The notes: generated by a model not told the origin, from the letters alone. A stretch of DNA of 64,000 nt from Laburnicola sp. R22_1 (GCA_014281115.1 JACONQ010000019.1:1302001-1366000), one strand, 5' to 3'. Positions 21,278 through 32,146 are shown, numbered from the stretch's first letter. Numbers and translations: made by a program.

Positions 21278-21335
21278 CGTGACGACCAACAAGTTAGTTG
21301 GTGATGTACCCGTATAGGGCGGGGCCGAAATTACC
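21278..21335. repeat. short hairpin-like repeat, copy 3 of 3
   Basis: GTGACGACCAACAAG, then TTAGTTGGTGATG and GGGGCCGAAATTACC. It is the most diverged copy and lacks the T-rich right arm. It supports the view that the sequence is mobile rather than a local duplication. Confidence 0.45.
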
Positions 21336-21469
21336 ATAGGTGCCAGAATCTTACATGAGAGTCATTGGAACTGCAGCGTTGAGGACTTGCTGGTACAAGG
21401 TGAGTCCGCTCTCCCGATCGGACAACTAGGGTAATTAACCAATTGATACCGACAAACGGCTCCGTCATT

Positions 21470-21620
21470 CATTCATGCATTCATTTACATCCGCTGATAT
21501 TCGACTTAACCGTTTCCAGATTATGAGACTTAACAACACGACCAAGGTTCAACAGCCAAAGTACGTAAAAAAAAAGGGCGGCATTGGGCTCCCTCCCCGA
21601 GTCCCAGTCTCTCTTCTTGT
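21470..21620 (-). repeat. dispersed repeat with CATTCATT tail, less mutated copy
   Basis: Starts with TCATTCATTCATGCATTCAT and continues CATCCGCTGATATTCGAC, CAGATTATGAGACTTAACAA, AAGGTTCAACAGCCAAAGTA and a run of A. The same words in the same order, with many C/G changed to T/A, occur at 45699-45820. On the minus strand the CATTCATT block is a 3'-terminal (AATG)n tail, as in some SINEs or LINE 3' ends. The right boundary is unclear. Confidence 0.6.
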
Positions 21621-21900
21621 ACTGTTGAGCTAGCGTTGGTGAGGACCACATTCAAATACCGGAAAGGGAGGTATACCGAGTTATTGCATATATGCGTCCC
21701 AAGGTTCCATTGGTTGTCCCCATTGTTCTTCCCTTATATAGTCCGCCCTCGCATCACTCTCCATTCCCACCAGCACTTCCCAAGATCTCAACACATTGCG
21801 AGCCACCAAAGCCATAAAGCACCTCTTCGCGAAGCTCTACTACAAACCAAAAATACCCGGTAGGTCGACCTGGGGTGTGCCTAATTCAATTATATGTGAA

Positions 21901-23283
21901 ATGCGCAGAACTGACGACGTGATAGTATCAATGTGCTCTACAGGACTGGAAAGCCGTAGCAGGCTCTGCGAGCTCCCCGATGAGCTTCTCCTGCAAATTT
22001 TAGAAAACCTCACGATTGTCCGCGGCTACTATCTCAAACCGGAACTAGAGACGGCGCGTCGAGCCGAGAGTGCGCGTCGGCTTGCAGCTATCCACGGGCT
22101 AACCTTGGCATGTCGCCGACTCAACAACCTCTCCACATCTTTCCTTTACGAATCCGTCACGCGCTTAGAGGTACACTGGTGCACTGCGCCCCTCTTCCTG
22201 AGGACCATCGCCGAAAAGCCGAAACTAATGGATCATGTTCGATACATCGAAGCTCAGGGTCAAGAGGCGAAAGAGACTGGACTCACTTACGAGATGTATA
22301 CCTCTCTTTCATGCGCCCTCAAAACGACGCTGAGTCGTATATCAAGAGATGAGCACTGGTCATCACGTATCACCAGTACCGGGGTTAAACTATCTGGAGA
22401 CCCCGTTGCAGTGCTTGTCACACTTGCTCAAAATCTGGACATCATAGTAACTAAAGATCTTGGGTATTATGTCATGAGTTGGGAAGTCTTCCGGAAACCC
22501 GAAAATTACCCAGAACTGCGTCAAATTACCATTGTGCCCACAGAGGGTATAAAAATCGACTTTCACATCTCGCCATCCGCCATCGTAGAGTACAGTCCGG
22601 AAACTCCACCGTTTGAACTGAAGAAGGAAATTGGACTACTGTGGAACCCGGACTATGATACTTTCCAGGTCCAACGGTATGGCGATGTAGCGAGTCTCCG
22701 GAGTATGGCCCTTGACATTTGCGGAAATTTTGCCTACACATTCGCCATTTCCGGCATACTCCTACTCTGCACTTCCCTCAGACGCTTTCAGTGTCGATGG
22801 TCGACCCTTCACCAAAACTACACGACGCTCTGGATTGAGTTTCGCGAAGTACAAGAGAGGCTGGAATGCTTCAAACACTGTCTGGAAATCCTCGTGCTTG
22901 AGATGGATTCTGGATGCCAGCTTGAAGAAGACGAGGAGCCGGCTTTGTTCGCAAATTTGCACGAATACACGGCCCTAACGCATCTCGAAATCTCGGGCTC
23001 GATACTATGGGATGGATACGATAGGGTAGAGCATGCACCAGTCTCTTGGAATCTACCACCGCGTCTGGAAACGTTCATCGTCCACGTCGAATGGGATGAT
23101 TTTGTCAAGAAGACCTTGGCGGGGCTCTCCGGAGACTGTGTGTCACGGCTCCCGAATCTGAAGAGTGTGGACTGCTCGTCGCATCCCGCACCCAGAGCTA
23201 CTACAGAGGCGTTGATTGCTAAGTTCAAGGCCGTGGGCGTGGATTTGAAGCTAGCTATTGCTGAAAGCATTCAGGCGGGCTGA
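21901..23283 (+). CDS. F-box domain protein, paralogue B
   Basis: 460 aa from ATG 21901. The open frame extends upstream without an ATG; a possible in-frame intron 21860-21943 (GTAGGT...CAG) would instead place the start in an unseen upstream exon. The F-box begins LCELPDELLLQILENL at about residue 20, followed by IHGLTLACRRLNNLSTSFLY. Downstream are KPKLMDHVRYIEAQGQ and a weakly leucine-rich region ending LPNLKSVDCSS. The order and spacing match paralogue A at 18332-19738, so the two are probably old duplicates flanking the carbonic anhydrase. Expected role: SCF substrate adaptor, target unknown. Confidence 0.74.
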   Translation: MRRTDDVIVSMCSTGLESRSRLCELPDELLLQILENLTIVRGYYLKPELETARRAESARRLAAIHGLTLACRRLNNLSTSFLYESVTRLEVHWCTAPLFLRTIAEKPKLMDHVRYIEAQGQEAKETGLTYEMYTSLSCALKTTLSRISRDEHWSSRITSTGVKLSGDPVAVLVTLAQNLDIIVTKDLGYYVMSWEVFRKPENYPELRQITIVPTEGIKIDFHISPSAIVEYSPETPPFELKKEIGLLWNPDYDTFQVQRYGDVASLRSMALDICGNFAYTFAISGILLLCTSLRRFQCRWSTLHQNYTTLWIEFREVQERLECFKHCLEILVLEMDSGCQLEEDEEPALFANLHEYTALTHLEISGSILWDGYDRVEHAPVSWNLPPRLETFIVHVEWDDFVKKTLAGLSGDCVSRLPNLKSVDCSSHPAPRATTEALIAKFKAVGVDLKLAIAESIQAG

Positions 23284-23796
23284 ATACCCGAACATGGGGT
23301 ATCTGTTTCAGGACCAAGCCGTGCTGTAGGTAGCCCTTGAGTTATTCTGACTTCCAATATCGCATCCTTGGTGGTAATTTAAGGCGATTTCGACGGTTTT
23401 CCTTCTGACGGTACGGTGTGGTATTTTTGAGCTACTGGCGTTTGAATTTGTGGTACCGACATCTTACAGAAGATGGATGATAAGAAGCTCAGATTCTATG
23501 ATCGGTTTATAATTTGCCTGTAAGATAGCATCCCTACCATTAGGCGACGAAGCTCAATTTCATAGCCTCATGGCGTTTCTGGGGATTCCTATTTCATGTT
23601 GCTGCAATTGTTGTTATGTGCATTACACCTTGGTTCACTAAGCGGAAGGGCTATGCTTTCTTATCGTATCATTGGAGATTAACCGTTTATCGCAAGACTA
23701 CCACAGATAGAAATAAATACAAAACATAGGTTCCATAATATTAAAGATGTGAGATGTGAAATTACAAGAATTTCTGATTGGTTCACATCCGTCTGA
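23284..23796. other. intergenic, convergent 3' ends
   Basis: About 510 bp, mildly AT-rich, between the F-box B stop and the stop of the transposon-split gene. No gene or repeat is recognised. Confidence 0.55.
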
Positions 23797-24360
23797 TCAG
23801 GATGCCGAGCCCTCCTGCCAGAGTGATACCCATTCTTCCTTGGATATCAGCCCTCCCATTCGGAAGTTTTTTCTGTAATGTTCGCGACGAGAACCTTCCT
23901 GTGAGTAGGACCTCAGCGCATTCTCCAACGTCTCTCTTGACACCATTTGGTGCAAACCCCTCGAATTTCCGACGGACGGATCCACCGCATGGAACACAAT
24001 TGAAAGACCTGATAAACCAATGTTTCTGATGATCTGTTGAAGCTGTCCTTGCCAGCACTGATTCCACTTATCAGAGTCGTACGAGGAAGGAGTTTCAGAC
24101 GCAAATTCCAGATTGTTCACCGCAACGCGGAGATGGGGTGTAGAATCAGCAAGTTCGGAGAAAATGTACCCGTCGTTCAGCAACAAGTATCCAGCGCTGA
24201 CAACGTAACGTAGTACGGTACGGTTGACCCTCATTGCTCTACGCTACGGCTTGTATGGGCGCTACGTACGTACGGGAGCCGCTGGAGATGCTAGATTACG
24301 GCCCGTAACCGTAGTACGGTCCAAAAAGGTGTTTACGGGCCGTAAATGCCAAGATCCTTC

Positions 24361-25839
24361 CTAATTGGGTAATTGGTGATCGTTTTCTGGTGTTGAGGTT
24401 GTTAAAAAGTTGTCTTTTTGGGAGATCAACTTTACAAGGTCAAAAAGGTTACTTTTGACAACTTTTTGACGCAGCCAGTTCTTTTGTAATTGTAAGGCCT
24501 CAATAGTACACCCACTAAGAGAATTGCGATCGCACGTGACTGTACGTTTTCCAGAGCTAAAACACCTCTCACAGTCGCACGACGTACAGGGCACTGAGAG
24601 GTGATCCATGGCCATCTTGTATACGATTGGGTACCGTTTTTGACCTATTGCAACCCACCAACGGTGTGGGTCGTCCATAAGCTGTTTTGACGCGTCGTTG
24701 TCGCTGTTGAGGTCCTTTTGCAAGTCGTCCAAGTACTCGTCAAGTTGCGACATGCGTTTATAGCGTTTATGTGCCCTGCCGCCGGTGAGGAGCATGGGAT
24801 CCACGCTCATCGTCTGCGCCCTCCTTACGTCGCCTTTGTACGCCCCGGGGACCTTGCGCGATGACGGAGGTGACTCTGGGTGGTCCTCAGCGTCGTTTTC
24901 GGTGTCGACGTAGCTTTGAAATACCTCGCGCAGCGACATCTCAGCCTTTTTGTGCCATGCGGGGTGATTTTTCCAGTGATCTTTGAACCATGCGATACGC
25001 AGCTGTGGGTGTAATGCGGTGGCCACACAGTACAGAGATGGCTCTGGATCCATCACAATTTTGTTGAAGTACGTTATAAGCTTTTCTAGCGCGAGCGCGA
25101 CGCCTTGTTGGACGTACGCGGAGTCCGTAAAGCCCTCAATTAGCTGTACGCGCTCGGTCAGCGACTCGTAAAGTTGCTGTAAGTTGTCAATCGTCTGCCA
25201 GAGCGACCCAAATCCGCTGACGCTGGCCGCGCCCTCCAGGGCCTTACAGAGCTCATAGAACTCCTGTAGCACCTGTATTATCTTGTGGACTTCCTCCCAG
25301 TCGTCGTCAGACGGCGCGTCAGTTATTGGGTCGTATATATAATCGTCGTCGTTGTCAGGGACCTCTGGGAGGTCGGCAGCGTCGCGCGCGCGTCGTATGA
25401 ACTTGCGAATCGGGTCCTTAAGCTCCTGGCAACGCAGCAACATGAGGTAAACGCTGTGCCATCTAATACCGCCGTCCTGTACTAAATTGAGTGTGCCGAA
25501 GGTCCATATAGGGTCCTCGTCGCTTAATTGTTGCTGGGTTGTGCGGAAAAGCTCGCGGCGTTTATGGGATGCGCATACAGCGTTCACAAAGTTGTGTAGC
25601 TTGCCGACAACCCCATGCCTTCGGTATAATTGATATTGCTCCTGGGGAGAGGCACGGGCAAGCTCTGCCTCAAATTTGCTTACTCCAGTGCCGTATATAA
25701 GTGCCTTAACAATCAGGTTGATTATATGCCCTGCGCAGCGTATACGGTGTTGACTTCCAACGTTGAGGCTGGTTAATAAGTTGATTTGCTCAATAAACTT
25801 TGTGTTGTTATTGCTCGCGTTATCGCCTACAAAACAATA
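24361..25839 (-). pseudogene. hAT transposase, C-terminal two thirds
   Basis: The frame is open from the pogo junction to the stop at 24361. Landmarks: RYCFVGDNASNNN (catalytic Asp region), RIRCAGHIINLIVKAL, GIRWHSVYLMLLRCQELK, and the C-terminal hATC dimerisation domain with CTSCDCERCFSSGKRTVT followed by NSLSGCTIEALQLQKNW. There is no stop in about 490 codons. It is the downstream half of the frame beginning at 28878. About 40 residues expected before the GDNAS motif are absent, so simple excision of the pogo element would not restore the enzyme. Confidence 0.9.
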
Positions 25840-27950
25840 CCGTGCACGGACGCGCAACGCCCGCCGAACACCAAAACCCTAGACGAAACCCAAACTTCAA
25901 CACCTCATAACTCCACCACTATGGCTCCAATCGATGATGCGATTGCAGCAATCGAAGCGCTCGAACTAGGAGAACAGTTCTTATACTAGATAATTGCTGA
26001 CTAGTTCCATGTGAACCAAAGTACACTAAGCCGAAGACACCGAGGCTGTCAGCGCCCACGGGCAGCCAAAGAACGCGATCAACAAAACCTCAGCTAACAA
26101 CAAGAGTTAGAGCTCGTACACTATATTGAAGACCTTATAAAAAGAGGGCTGCCTCCTACAAGAGAGATAATACAAAATTTCGCATCCTAGATAGCCAACG
26201 AGCGCGTGAGCGAGAGGTGGGTAACGCGCTTTCTTGACTGACACGGCCACCATCTTATCTCAAAATGGACATCTGGAATTGACTCCCTCCGCGACAACGC
26301 TGATTTAAACGTCAAGTATAAGCTGTACTTTGACTTGCTACATCAGAAGATAAAGTAGTACGACATACAGCCGCGCCACACCTACAATATGGACGAGAAG
26401 GGCTTTATGATAGGTATAACAGGACGCTCAAAACGAGTGTTTAGCTGTTGGATGTGGGAGCGCAAAGAGGTGCAAGCGTCACTCTAAGATGGTTCTCAAG
26501 AATGGATCACCCTCTTAGCAGCTGTCTGCGCTGATGGGGAGGCTCTACCGCTAGGTCTTATCTATCAGTTGGCGAATAGCTTACTACAGGCAGCTTGGGT
26601 GAACGCTATTAAAGCTGGGCAACACAATGTCTTTGTGGCTTCATCTCCATCTGGATAAACAAATAACGACGTTGGTTTAGCGTAGCTAGAGCAGGTCTTT
26701 AATCGCTGCACAAAGCAGAAAGCGCGTTGTGGGAGAGACTAGCGTCTCCTTTTACTTAACAGCCATGGCAGTCACCTTATAAAGGAGTTTATCAACTACT
26801 ACGACTCCTATCGCATACTCCTAGCCGTACTTCCCCCTCACTCTACCTATACGCTTTAACCTCTCGACGTTGTTATGTTTAAACCTCTCTCCACCGCCTA
26901 CTCTAAGGAGCTCTCCACCCACCTCTAGAGGAGCCAAGGGCTAGTACTAGTTAAGAAGGGAGACTTCTTCCCGCTGTTCTGGGGAGCATGGGAGACCTCC
27001 TTTAAGACAGAGACCATCCTTAAGTCCTTTAAAGCTGCTAGTATATAGCCTATGGACCTAGAGGTTATACTCAAACGCTTCAAGAGAGAGAGCTCTAGGA
27101 AGCAAGATGAAGGCGAAGCAGGCCCCTCAGCGCTTAAGGAGAGCGACTGGCGTCAGATGGAGCGTCTCGTACGCTCTGCAGTGAAGGATACTACCGCAGA
27201 AGAGTCAAAGTCGCTCTCCCAAACGCTCCACGGACTCCAAGTACAAAACGAACTGCTACACCATGAGAACGATGGCCTAAGAGAGGCTCTCACTGCTAAG
27301 AAGAAGCACAAGAAGCGCGGCAAACCTCTTGACTTGCAGCAGCGCCAGGAGTACCACGGTGGTGCCGTCTTCTGGTCTCCGCGCAAGATCAGAGAGGCAC
27401 GTGCACGAGAGACAGTGAAGCAGAGGGAAGAGCATGACGGGCAGCTTGCAAAGGCTAACAGGAAGGAGCTTCAAGCTGCTGCTAAGCTACTCCGAGAGCA
27501 GGAGGCAGAGGAGAGGCGTGTGGCGAGAGAGGCAGCCAAGGTGGTGAGGGAGAAGGAGAAGGCTGACAAGGCAGCTGAACGCGAGCGCCAGAAGGCAGCT
27601 CGCAACGCTAAAAAAGCTATACAACTATCCCAAAAGGGCAAGCGCAAGGCCTCAAAAGCCTCTACTCAAGCCAACAAGCGTCAGAAACAACGTAGTGCTA
27701 GTGCAGCTGCTAAGGAGGCATCACAGGCTGCATCAGCTGCCCCAGCTTTCACCACCCGCCGTGGCCGCAACGTCAACCTTCCAAGTAAATTTAGATAGTA
27801 CAAATTAATCGCATGCCTTTGTTTACTACTCTACTACAAAATCTCGTAATAATAGCTATTATAGCTGTTGCAATACCCTCATTTTTGAAGTAGTGAGCGC
27901 GTTGTTCCTGGGTCGTTACGCGACGTGGGTCGTTACGCGCACGGGCACGG
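25840..27950 (+). mobile_element. pogo/Fot1-like Tc1-mariner transposon nested in the hAT, 2,111 bp
   Basis: Flanked by TA dinucleotides (25838-25839 and 27951-27952), the Tc1/mariner target. The termini are inverted and similar: CCGTGCACGGACGCGCAACG on the left, complement of CCGTGCCCGTGCGCGTAACG on the right. Inside is one plus-strand transposase frame interrupted by stops. The insertion interrupts the hAT transposase in the opposite orientation. A related, more damaged copy lies at 32845-35158. Confidence 0.85.
25921..27798 (+). pseudogene. pogo/Fot1-like transposase with RIP-like stops
   Basis: One frame reads from MAPIDDAIAAIEALELGEQF to LPSKFR with about a dozen TAG/TAA/TGA codons. It contains the N-terminal helix-turn-helix region (STLSRRHRG), ERWVTRFLD, the DDE block start NMDEKGFMIGI, and a long basic coiled-coil C-terminus (open from 27052) with AKKKHKKRGKPLDL and VFWSPRKIREARARE. 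Stops sit where relatives have Trp or Gln (TGG or CAA/CAG to TAG/TAA), the expected outcome of C-to-T change at CpA. It is inactive as it stands. Confidence 0.85.
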
Positions 27951-27952
27951 TA

Positions 27953-28878
27953 CGGTACTGGAGCGGAACAACTATCTTACCGACAAAGTGGGCGACAACT
28001 CCGAGAAAGCTTATATTGTTTGGTGACGTCCACAGATCGCAACTCACACTTATTTTACTCAGCGACGAGCGCAAAAGCTCTGTAACCTCCTCCTTTCGAT
28101 CCGCCAGGCTTGATTGTACGTATTTCGACAGCGTAACGTGGCTGGCTGGCAGGGCGCGCCAAAGGTCAGTTCGATTCCATGTCAGAAGGCCCCGCGTGGC
28201 CGCCGACGTCGCCATCAAAAAGCTCAAATCCTTAGCGATTACCCAGTCAACAAAGGCACTCTGGAGCTCCTCTTCTTGCCATGGCGTATGCGACACCATT
28301 GACTGCGCGCCGGCAGCTTTATCCCATGGATTTGTAGGCTTTACAGCCTCTACGACGGGCAACAATCCGGTGTCTGGGTCGACTCTGTGGGCCTTTCTGA
28401 GGTGGCCTTTGACGTGCGCTGTACCGTCAACGCGCCAGCAATTGGCTTGTCTCTGCGCAAGGTGACAGTCCTTACACAGCCAGAAGATCGTCTTACTGAC
28501 CATGTCGTCCTCCAGGTACTCTAACTCAGCTCCATATCGGCATATAGATGCGGGCGCGCGCTTGCCCTTGAGCTGCGATTTATAGCAGACTCTGTACCCA
28601 ACTCTGTCAGCGACTAGATGGCGATTGTTGTGCCAAAGGCGGTGCCAATTGACGTCAAAGGCCTCTCCTATACAACGATCTGGCTGCCAGACGTGCGACC
28701 TTTCTGTACTACCCGGAGTACTCTCACGCGACGCGGACGACTCCGACGACATGTACCCGCCGTCGCCGGCGGTGGCGAGGGCGGCGTTGAGCCTTTGTGA
28801 CGCGGCGGCATGGTAAGGGCGATAATTAAGGGTACTTTGAGATGATTGCGAGGCCTGGGACCGTGTATTTCGCGGCAT
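27953..28878 (-). pseudogene. hAT transposase, N-terminal part with BED zinc finger
   Basis: Starts MPRNTRSQASQSSQSTLNY (ATG 28878) and stays open to the pogo junction. It has a BED-type finger: FWLCKDCHLAQ, then HVKGHLRKAH (C-x2-C...H-x5-H spacing). Further on are LSKISVSCDLWTSPNNI and FLGVVAHFVGK, the standard hAT stretch just before the catalytic region. The frame then enters pogo sequence at YRT. The N- and C-parts are not in register across the single TA, consistent with a small deletion. Confidence 0.88.
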
Positions 28879-29743
28879 ATTGTAGGCAAAAGCTAACAAG
28901 TTATTGCTTAAGGAGCACTAGAAAATTCTGCTACGATAAAGGCCTGCTAGGTCCCCCTACGATCCGAGCTTATACTACACCAAAAAGGGCGAAAAACGGC
29001 CAAAAATAGCCCCCTAAAACAGCAAAAGGTCGCGTTAAAATCTCACAAAAAGGCTCCTGTAGAGCCGTAATTACGCCTCGTCCACATACAAATTACGGCT
29101 ACGGTACGGCCTAGGAGGCAGTTACGTACGTACGGCTTACGGGACGTAGTACGGTACGTTGTCAGCGCTGCAAGTATCTCAAGTGTCGCCCGAAAGTGTT
29201 GATGAAATGCCGAACCAAAGCTTTCTGCTTCACTTCCTTGACTTCAAAACTGAAGTTTGGAAGCATAACCTGCTTGTCTTCCGGTTGGTGTGAGTCTTCC
29301 CATTCGTATTGCAAGCGGTACCTTTTGCGACGTGGCGCGCAAAGCCCCTCGAACAAGCGTTCCGCATTCTGCCCGTAAGGCACGTTCACACTCATATAGA
29401 GCCCGTATAGTGCCCTGGCAAGAATCTTATGATGGCCTCCCCATGCTCCTGGATAAGTCTGTCCCCCATGGAAGACATTAGGGGCACATGAGACGATGAT
29501 GCGTGGGGTTTCACGTTCGAGTTGCGAGCCTAGCAGCGCGCCTACTTCGCTGCGCATGAGCTTGCAAGTTGCGACTAGCTCGAGAGGAAGAAATCTGCAG
29601 ATGAGAGTAATGTAATCGGAGGTATCTCCGGTGCAATCTGTCTTGACGTGCCGGGTAGTGATTCCGACATATTCGTAGATGATGAGGCGGATGTCTTTGG
29701 GTAAAGTGAGGAAATTGACGGTAGCGCTGGTGTCTGTAGACAT

Positions 29744-31117
29744 GTTGGGGGGCAGAAGTCCTTGGATTGTTGCTGAAGTGGGAAGCTGGATGTGCGGAGT
29801 TTTATGAAATGTCGCTGAAGCCCAACTGTCGCACATTATTTATAGGGAAGAGTGCACGAGCTTCTCGATTCATCACGCGACACCTCTGTGATTGGCGGGT
29901 GACTTGGTGCAATGATCACGTCGAGGACTTAGCCAACGTGTTCTGGAGATTCAATGATTTCTTTGGTGTTTCATTATCTTGCATGGAATACGTCACTGCG
30001 GATACCGCTCCCTGGTACGCTGCTAATTTCGGTTGTATGCACAACACATGGTCCTTCACAGCTCGCTCACCGCTCACACTAACAGAACCTTGTTTTCGTA
30101 CGCTCCGCCATTTACAGCAATTTTCGAAGAGTACGTTTCGCTAGCACATTCAGGTGCTTGTTTGCATTGTGTCTCCCGAGGGTCGCGTAGCGTTTACTTG
30201 TCACGATCTTGCACAATACAGTCACACGATAACCCCATAAAAGGTCAATAATGGGTGGATAAGTATTCGCAAATTTAGCGTCTTCTTCAAACAGGCGAGA
30301 TAATGAAGACAGGCTATTGCAAGAAATCGCGTGCAGCTTGGCGCACACCTGCATGGTCTCGTGCGCTTCATTTTAGATTGTGCGACCGACGGCGTGGATA
30401 GGGATGGGATTTTCATTGTGATAGCCATGTAGGGTAGAAACCCCTGGCGATTGATTGAGTAAATGTGGAACAGTGGGGCTTCCGCATTGCTGGTGTTAAT
30501 AGGAAGACATGAGTAGACTTGAGATCCCGGTTCGGTAGGCGTCTGTTGGCTGACTCGGAGGAGATACCGTGCGGAGCGGGTCGCAGTATTTGTAAGTTAA
30601 GAGTACACTAACAATGAGCCCGCTTTGAATTAGTGAAGAGAGGAAATACACCAGGATACAGAACACAGCTCGACTCGTTGTGGCAGAAGAAACATCGAGT
30701 TAATATTCTGCCTTCAGCTCTGTTGGTAAATATTCATATTGTTTGCTTTACTTGATTCACCGAGTTCTTAGCACACCCTCTGCTTTCCATCACAGCGTTA
30801 TACCGTGAACCCAACGTGCGCGAAGTATTCTTCATGATTCATATTGTTCATATACGCATATTTTCTGAGTACCTATGGTGTGGCTCCGTGTCCAAAGCCT
30901 CTCTTGCAACTTTCTGAATCCATTCTCTCACTCGCAGAACTGTGTCATGATAATTTCATCCGGGATATGACTCCCGATGATGAAACCCAGCACGCTGAAT
31001 CACTACTCTTCCATGACTGGAAATCAGTCAGTTCTGGGGAGTTCTTGAGTAGAGTAAAACAAGAAACGACACTTACCATGTACCGACTGAGCACGCCTTT
31101 CAGGATGATCTATAACA
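29744..31117. other. intergenic, no gene seen
   Basis: About 1.37 kb upstream of the split gene. Short open frames on both strands overlap one another without domains or splice logic. Composition is normal. It probably includes the promoter of the split gene and the 3' flank of the frameshifted paralogue. Confidence 0.5.
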
Positions 31118-31940
31118 TCAGAACATCTCTCCTTCCACCCATTCCTCGTCCCATTTTTCCTGATCTATGACGACGTTCGGTCGAAAATACCCTCGGCCTT
31201 GGAGAAAGCCCAGAATGTGCACGGCGAAATGTTCAAATCCCTTGTTCCTCCACTCAGCTTCCTGGGTACCATCACTGAGCTCGCTCTTCAAAAAACAGAA
31301 CTGCATCCTCGATCTACCGAAAAGACCGATCCTGTAAATTATTTCGAAGTTGTAGTGGCACATCCACGTCTCAGTTGCCTCACCTACAAGAGCGACCTGA
31401 AAGTCGACGCGATCTTTTAGCTTGACTTCCAGCGTACGTAAGCGGCAAAAGTAGCGATCGGCTACCCGTGCAAACTGCATGAAGTCTTTCTCCTGTGCAG
31501 GAGTCAGTGAATGCCCCCTGGAAGAAAACACAGCAGTGAAGGCTTCTTCGGGTGTTGCAAACACTGGCTCAGATCTCTTCTCCTCGACAAGATATTTGAG
31601 AATATTCTTGATCGTATACATTGTTGGAGATTCCCAATGAATACCGAGTTCCTTATACGGGAGGATCACACGTGGACATGATGGAATGACACTCTCCAGT
31701 CGCCGACCGAGGATACCACGAGCTTTCGGAATGAATGGTGCGGCAGGTGGCTAGTATGGCAATGCCAGGCACTGATTGAACGACCATTCGTAGTGGGGGC
31801 CTATTATGGAAGATGGGATGCCACAAACTGTTTGGGAGTGGAAGGTGGCGGGTCTGGATTGGGATATTATCGTACACCATGAGCCGGAGTTCCGCGGGGA
31901 GGTCAAGGAACCGGAACGGCTGTGGGGGAGTTTCGCTCAT
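31118..31940 (-). pseudogene. F-box-like 'LPxxLRxxVY' family gene with a 1-nt frameshift
   Basis: ATG 31940 starts MSETPPQPFRFLDLPAELRL, an F-box-like motif related to the transposon-split gene nearby. After CRTIHSE the frame runs out, but shifting by one base at the TTT of 31724-31726 (AAA on the coding strand) continues as ARGILGRRLESVIPSCPR, then VILPYKELGIHWES to the stop at 31118. One extra A explains the break. No splice pair fits. Joined length is about 274 codons. Function unknown; a sequencing slip in the A-run is the main alternative. Confidence 0.72.
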
Positions 31941-32146
31941 GGTTGAGGTCGATCCGGTAAGGTAGGCTTGTCTGAGGAGCAGACTCGTAGATTTTCGGGT
32001 GCGGGGTTCTTTTATAAGCCCGGAGGGGATCCGGCCTGGAGATAACCCCGAAAGGTCAATGCGCGGGCTGAGTATGACGCGGGCGAAGTGAAAAGACAAT
32101 GTGTGTGCGACCGTGCGATATAATTGGCACATTCGTGGAAAGACCT

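Larger units (their letters stand above)
20873..21900. other. intergenic with two repeat copies
   Basis: About 1 kb between divergent genes (carbonic anhydrase on minus, F-box B on plus). It contains a third copy of the hairpin-like repeat (21278-21335) and a 150-bp repeat (21470-21620) also found inside the broken SDR gene at 45.7 kb. No gene is supported. Confidence 0.6.
24192..29170 (-). mobile_element. hAT DNA transposon carrying a nested pogo element, 4,979 bp
   Basis: Ends are a perfect 16-bp inverted repeat CAGCGCTGACAACGTA (24192-24207; complement 29155-29170) inside the 8-bp target duplication CAAGTATC (24184-24191 and 29171-29178). Subterminal regions are full of GTACGTACGG, TAGTACGGTACG and ACGGCCCGTAA words. 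The transposase is on the minus strand in two long open pieces. Without the pogo insert it would be about 2.87 kb, normal for hAT. Compared with the hAT at 6.4 kb it has different TIRs and a different transposase lineage. It retains long open frames, so it is younger or has escaped RIP. Confidence 0.94.
23797..29743 (-). pseudogene. F-box-like 'LPxxIRxxIY' family gene split by a nested transposon
   Basis: The N-terminal part is 29743-29171 on the minus strand and the C-terminal part 24183-23797. Between them lies a 4,979-bp hAT element flanked by the 8-bp repeat CAAGTATC. Removing the element and one copy of the repeat restores a single 320-codon frame, joining ...FGRHLRY to LLLNDGYIF exactly. 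The N-terminus, VNFLTLPKDIRLIIYEYVG, is the short F-box-like motif seen in large Dothideomycete families of unknown function. Neither half shows an early stop apart from those created at the junction, so the gene was probably intact when hit. The neighbouring gene at 31118-31940 is a paralogue (FLDLPAELRLMVYDNIP; both then have TRH). Confidence 0.88.

Noticed and set aside
24193..24200. CAGCGCTG as the 8-bp target duplication of the larger hAT element
   Set aside because: It is present at both ends but is the start of the inverted repeat. Using CAAGTATC just outside restores the host reading frame, whereas CAGCGCTG does not.
27052..27798. 248-codon open frame as an independent lysine-rich coiled-coil gene
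   Set aside because: It continues, in the same frame and through stops, from an upstream pogo transposase relic between matching TIRs. It is the transposase C-terminus.
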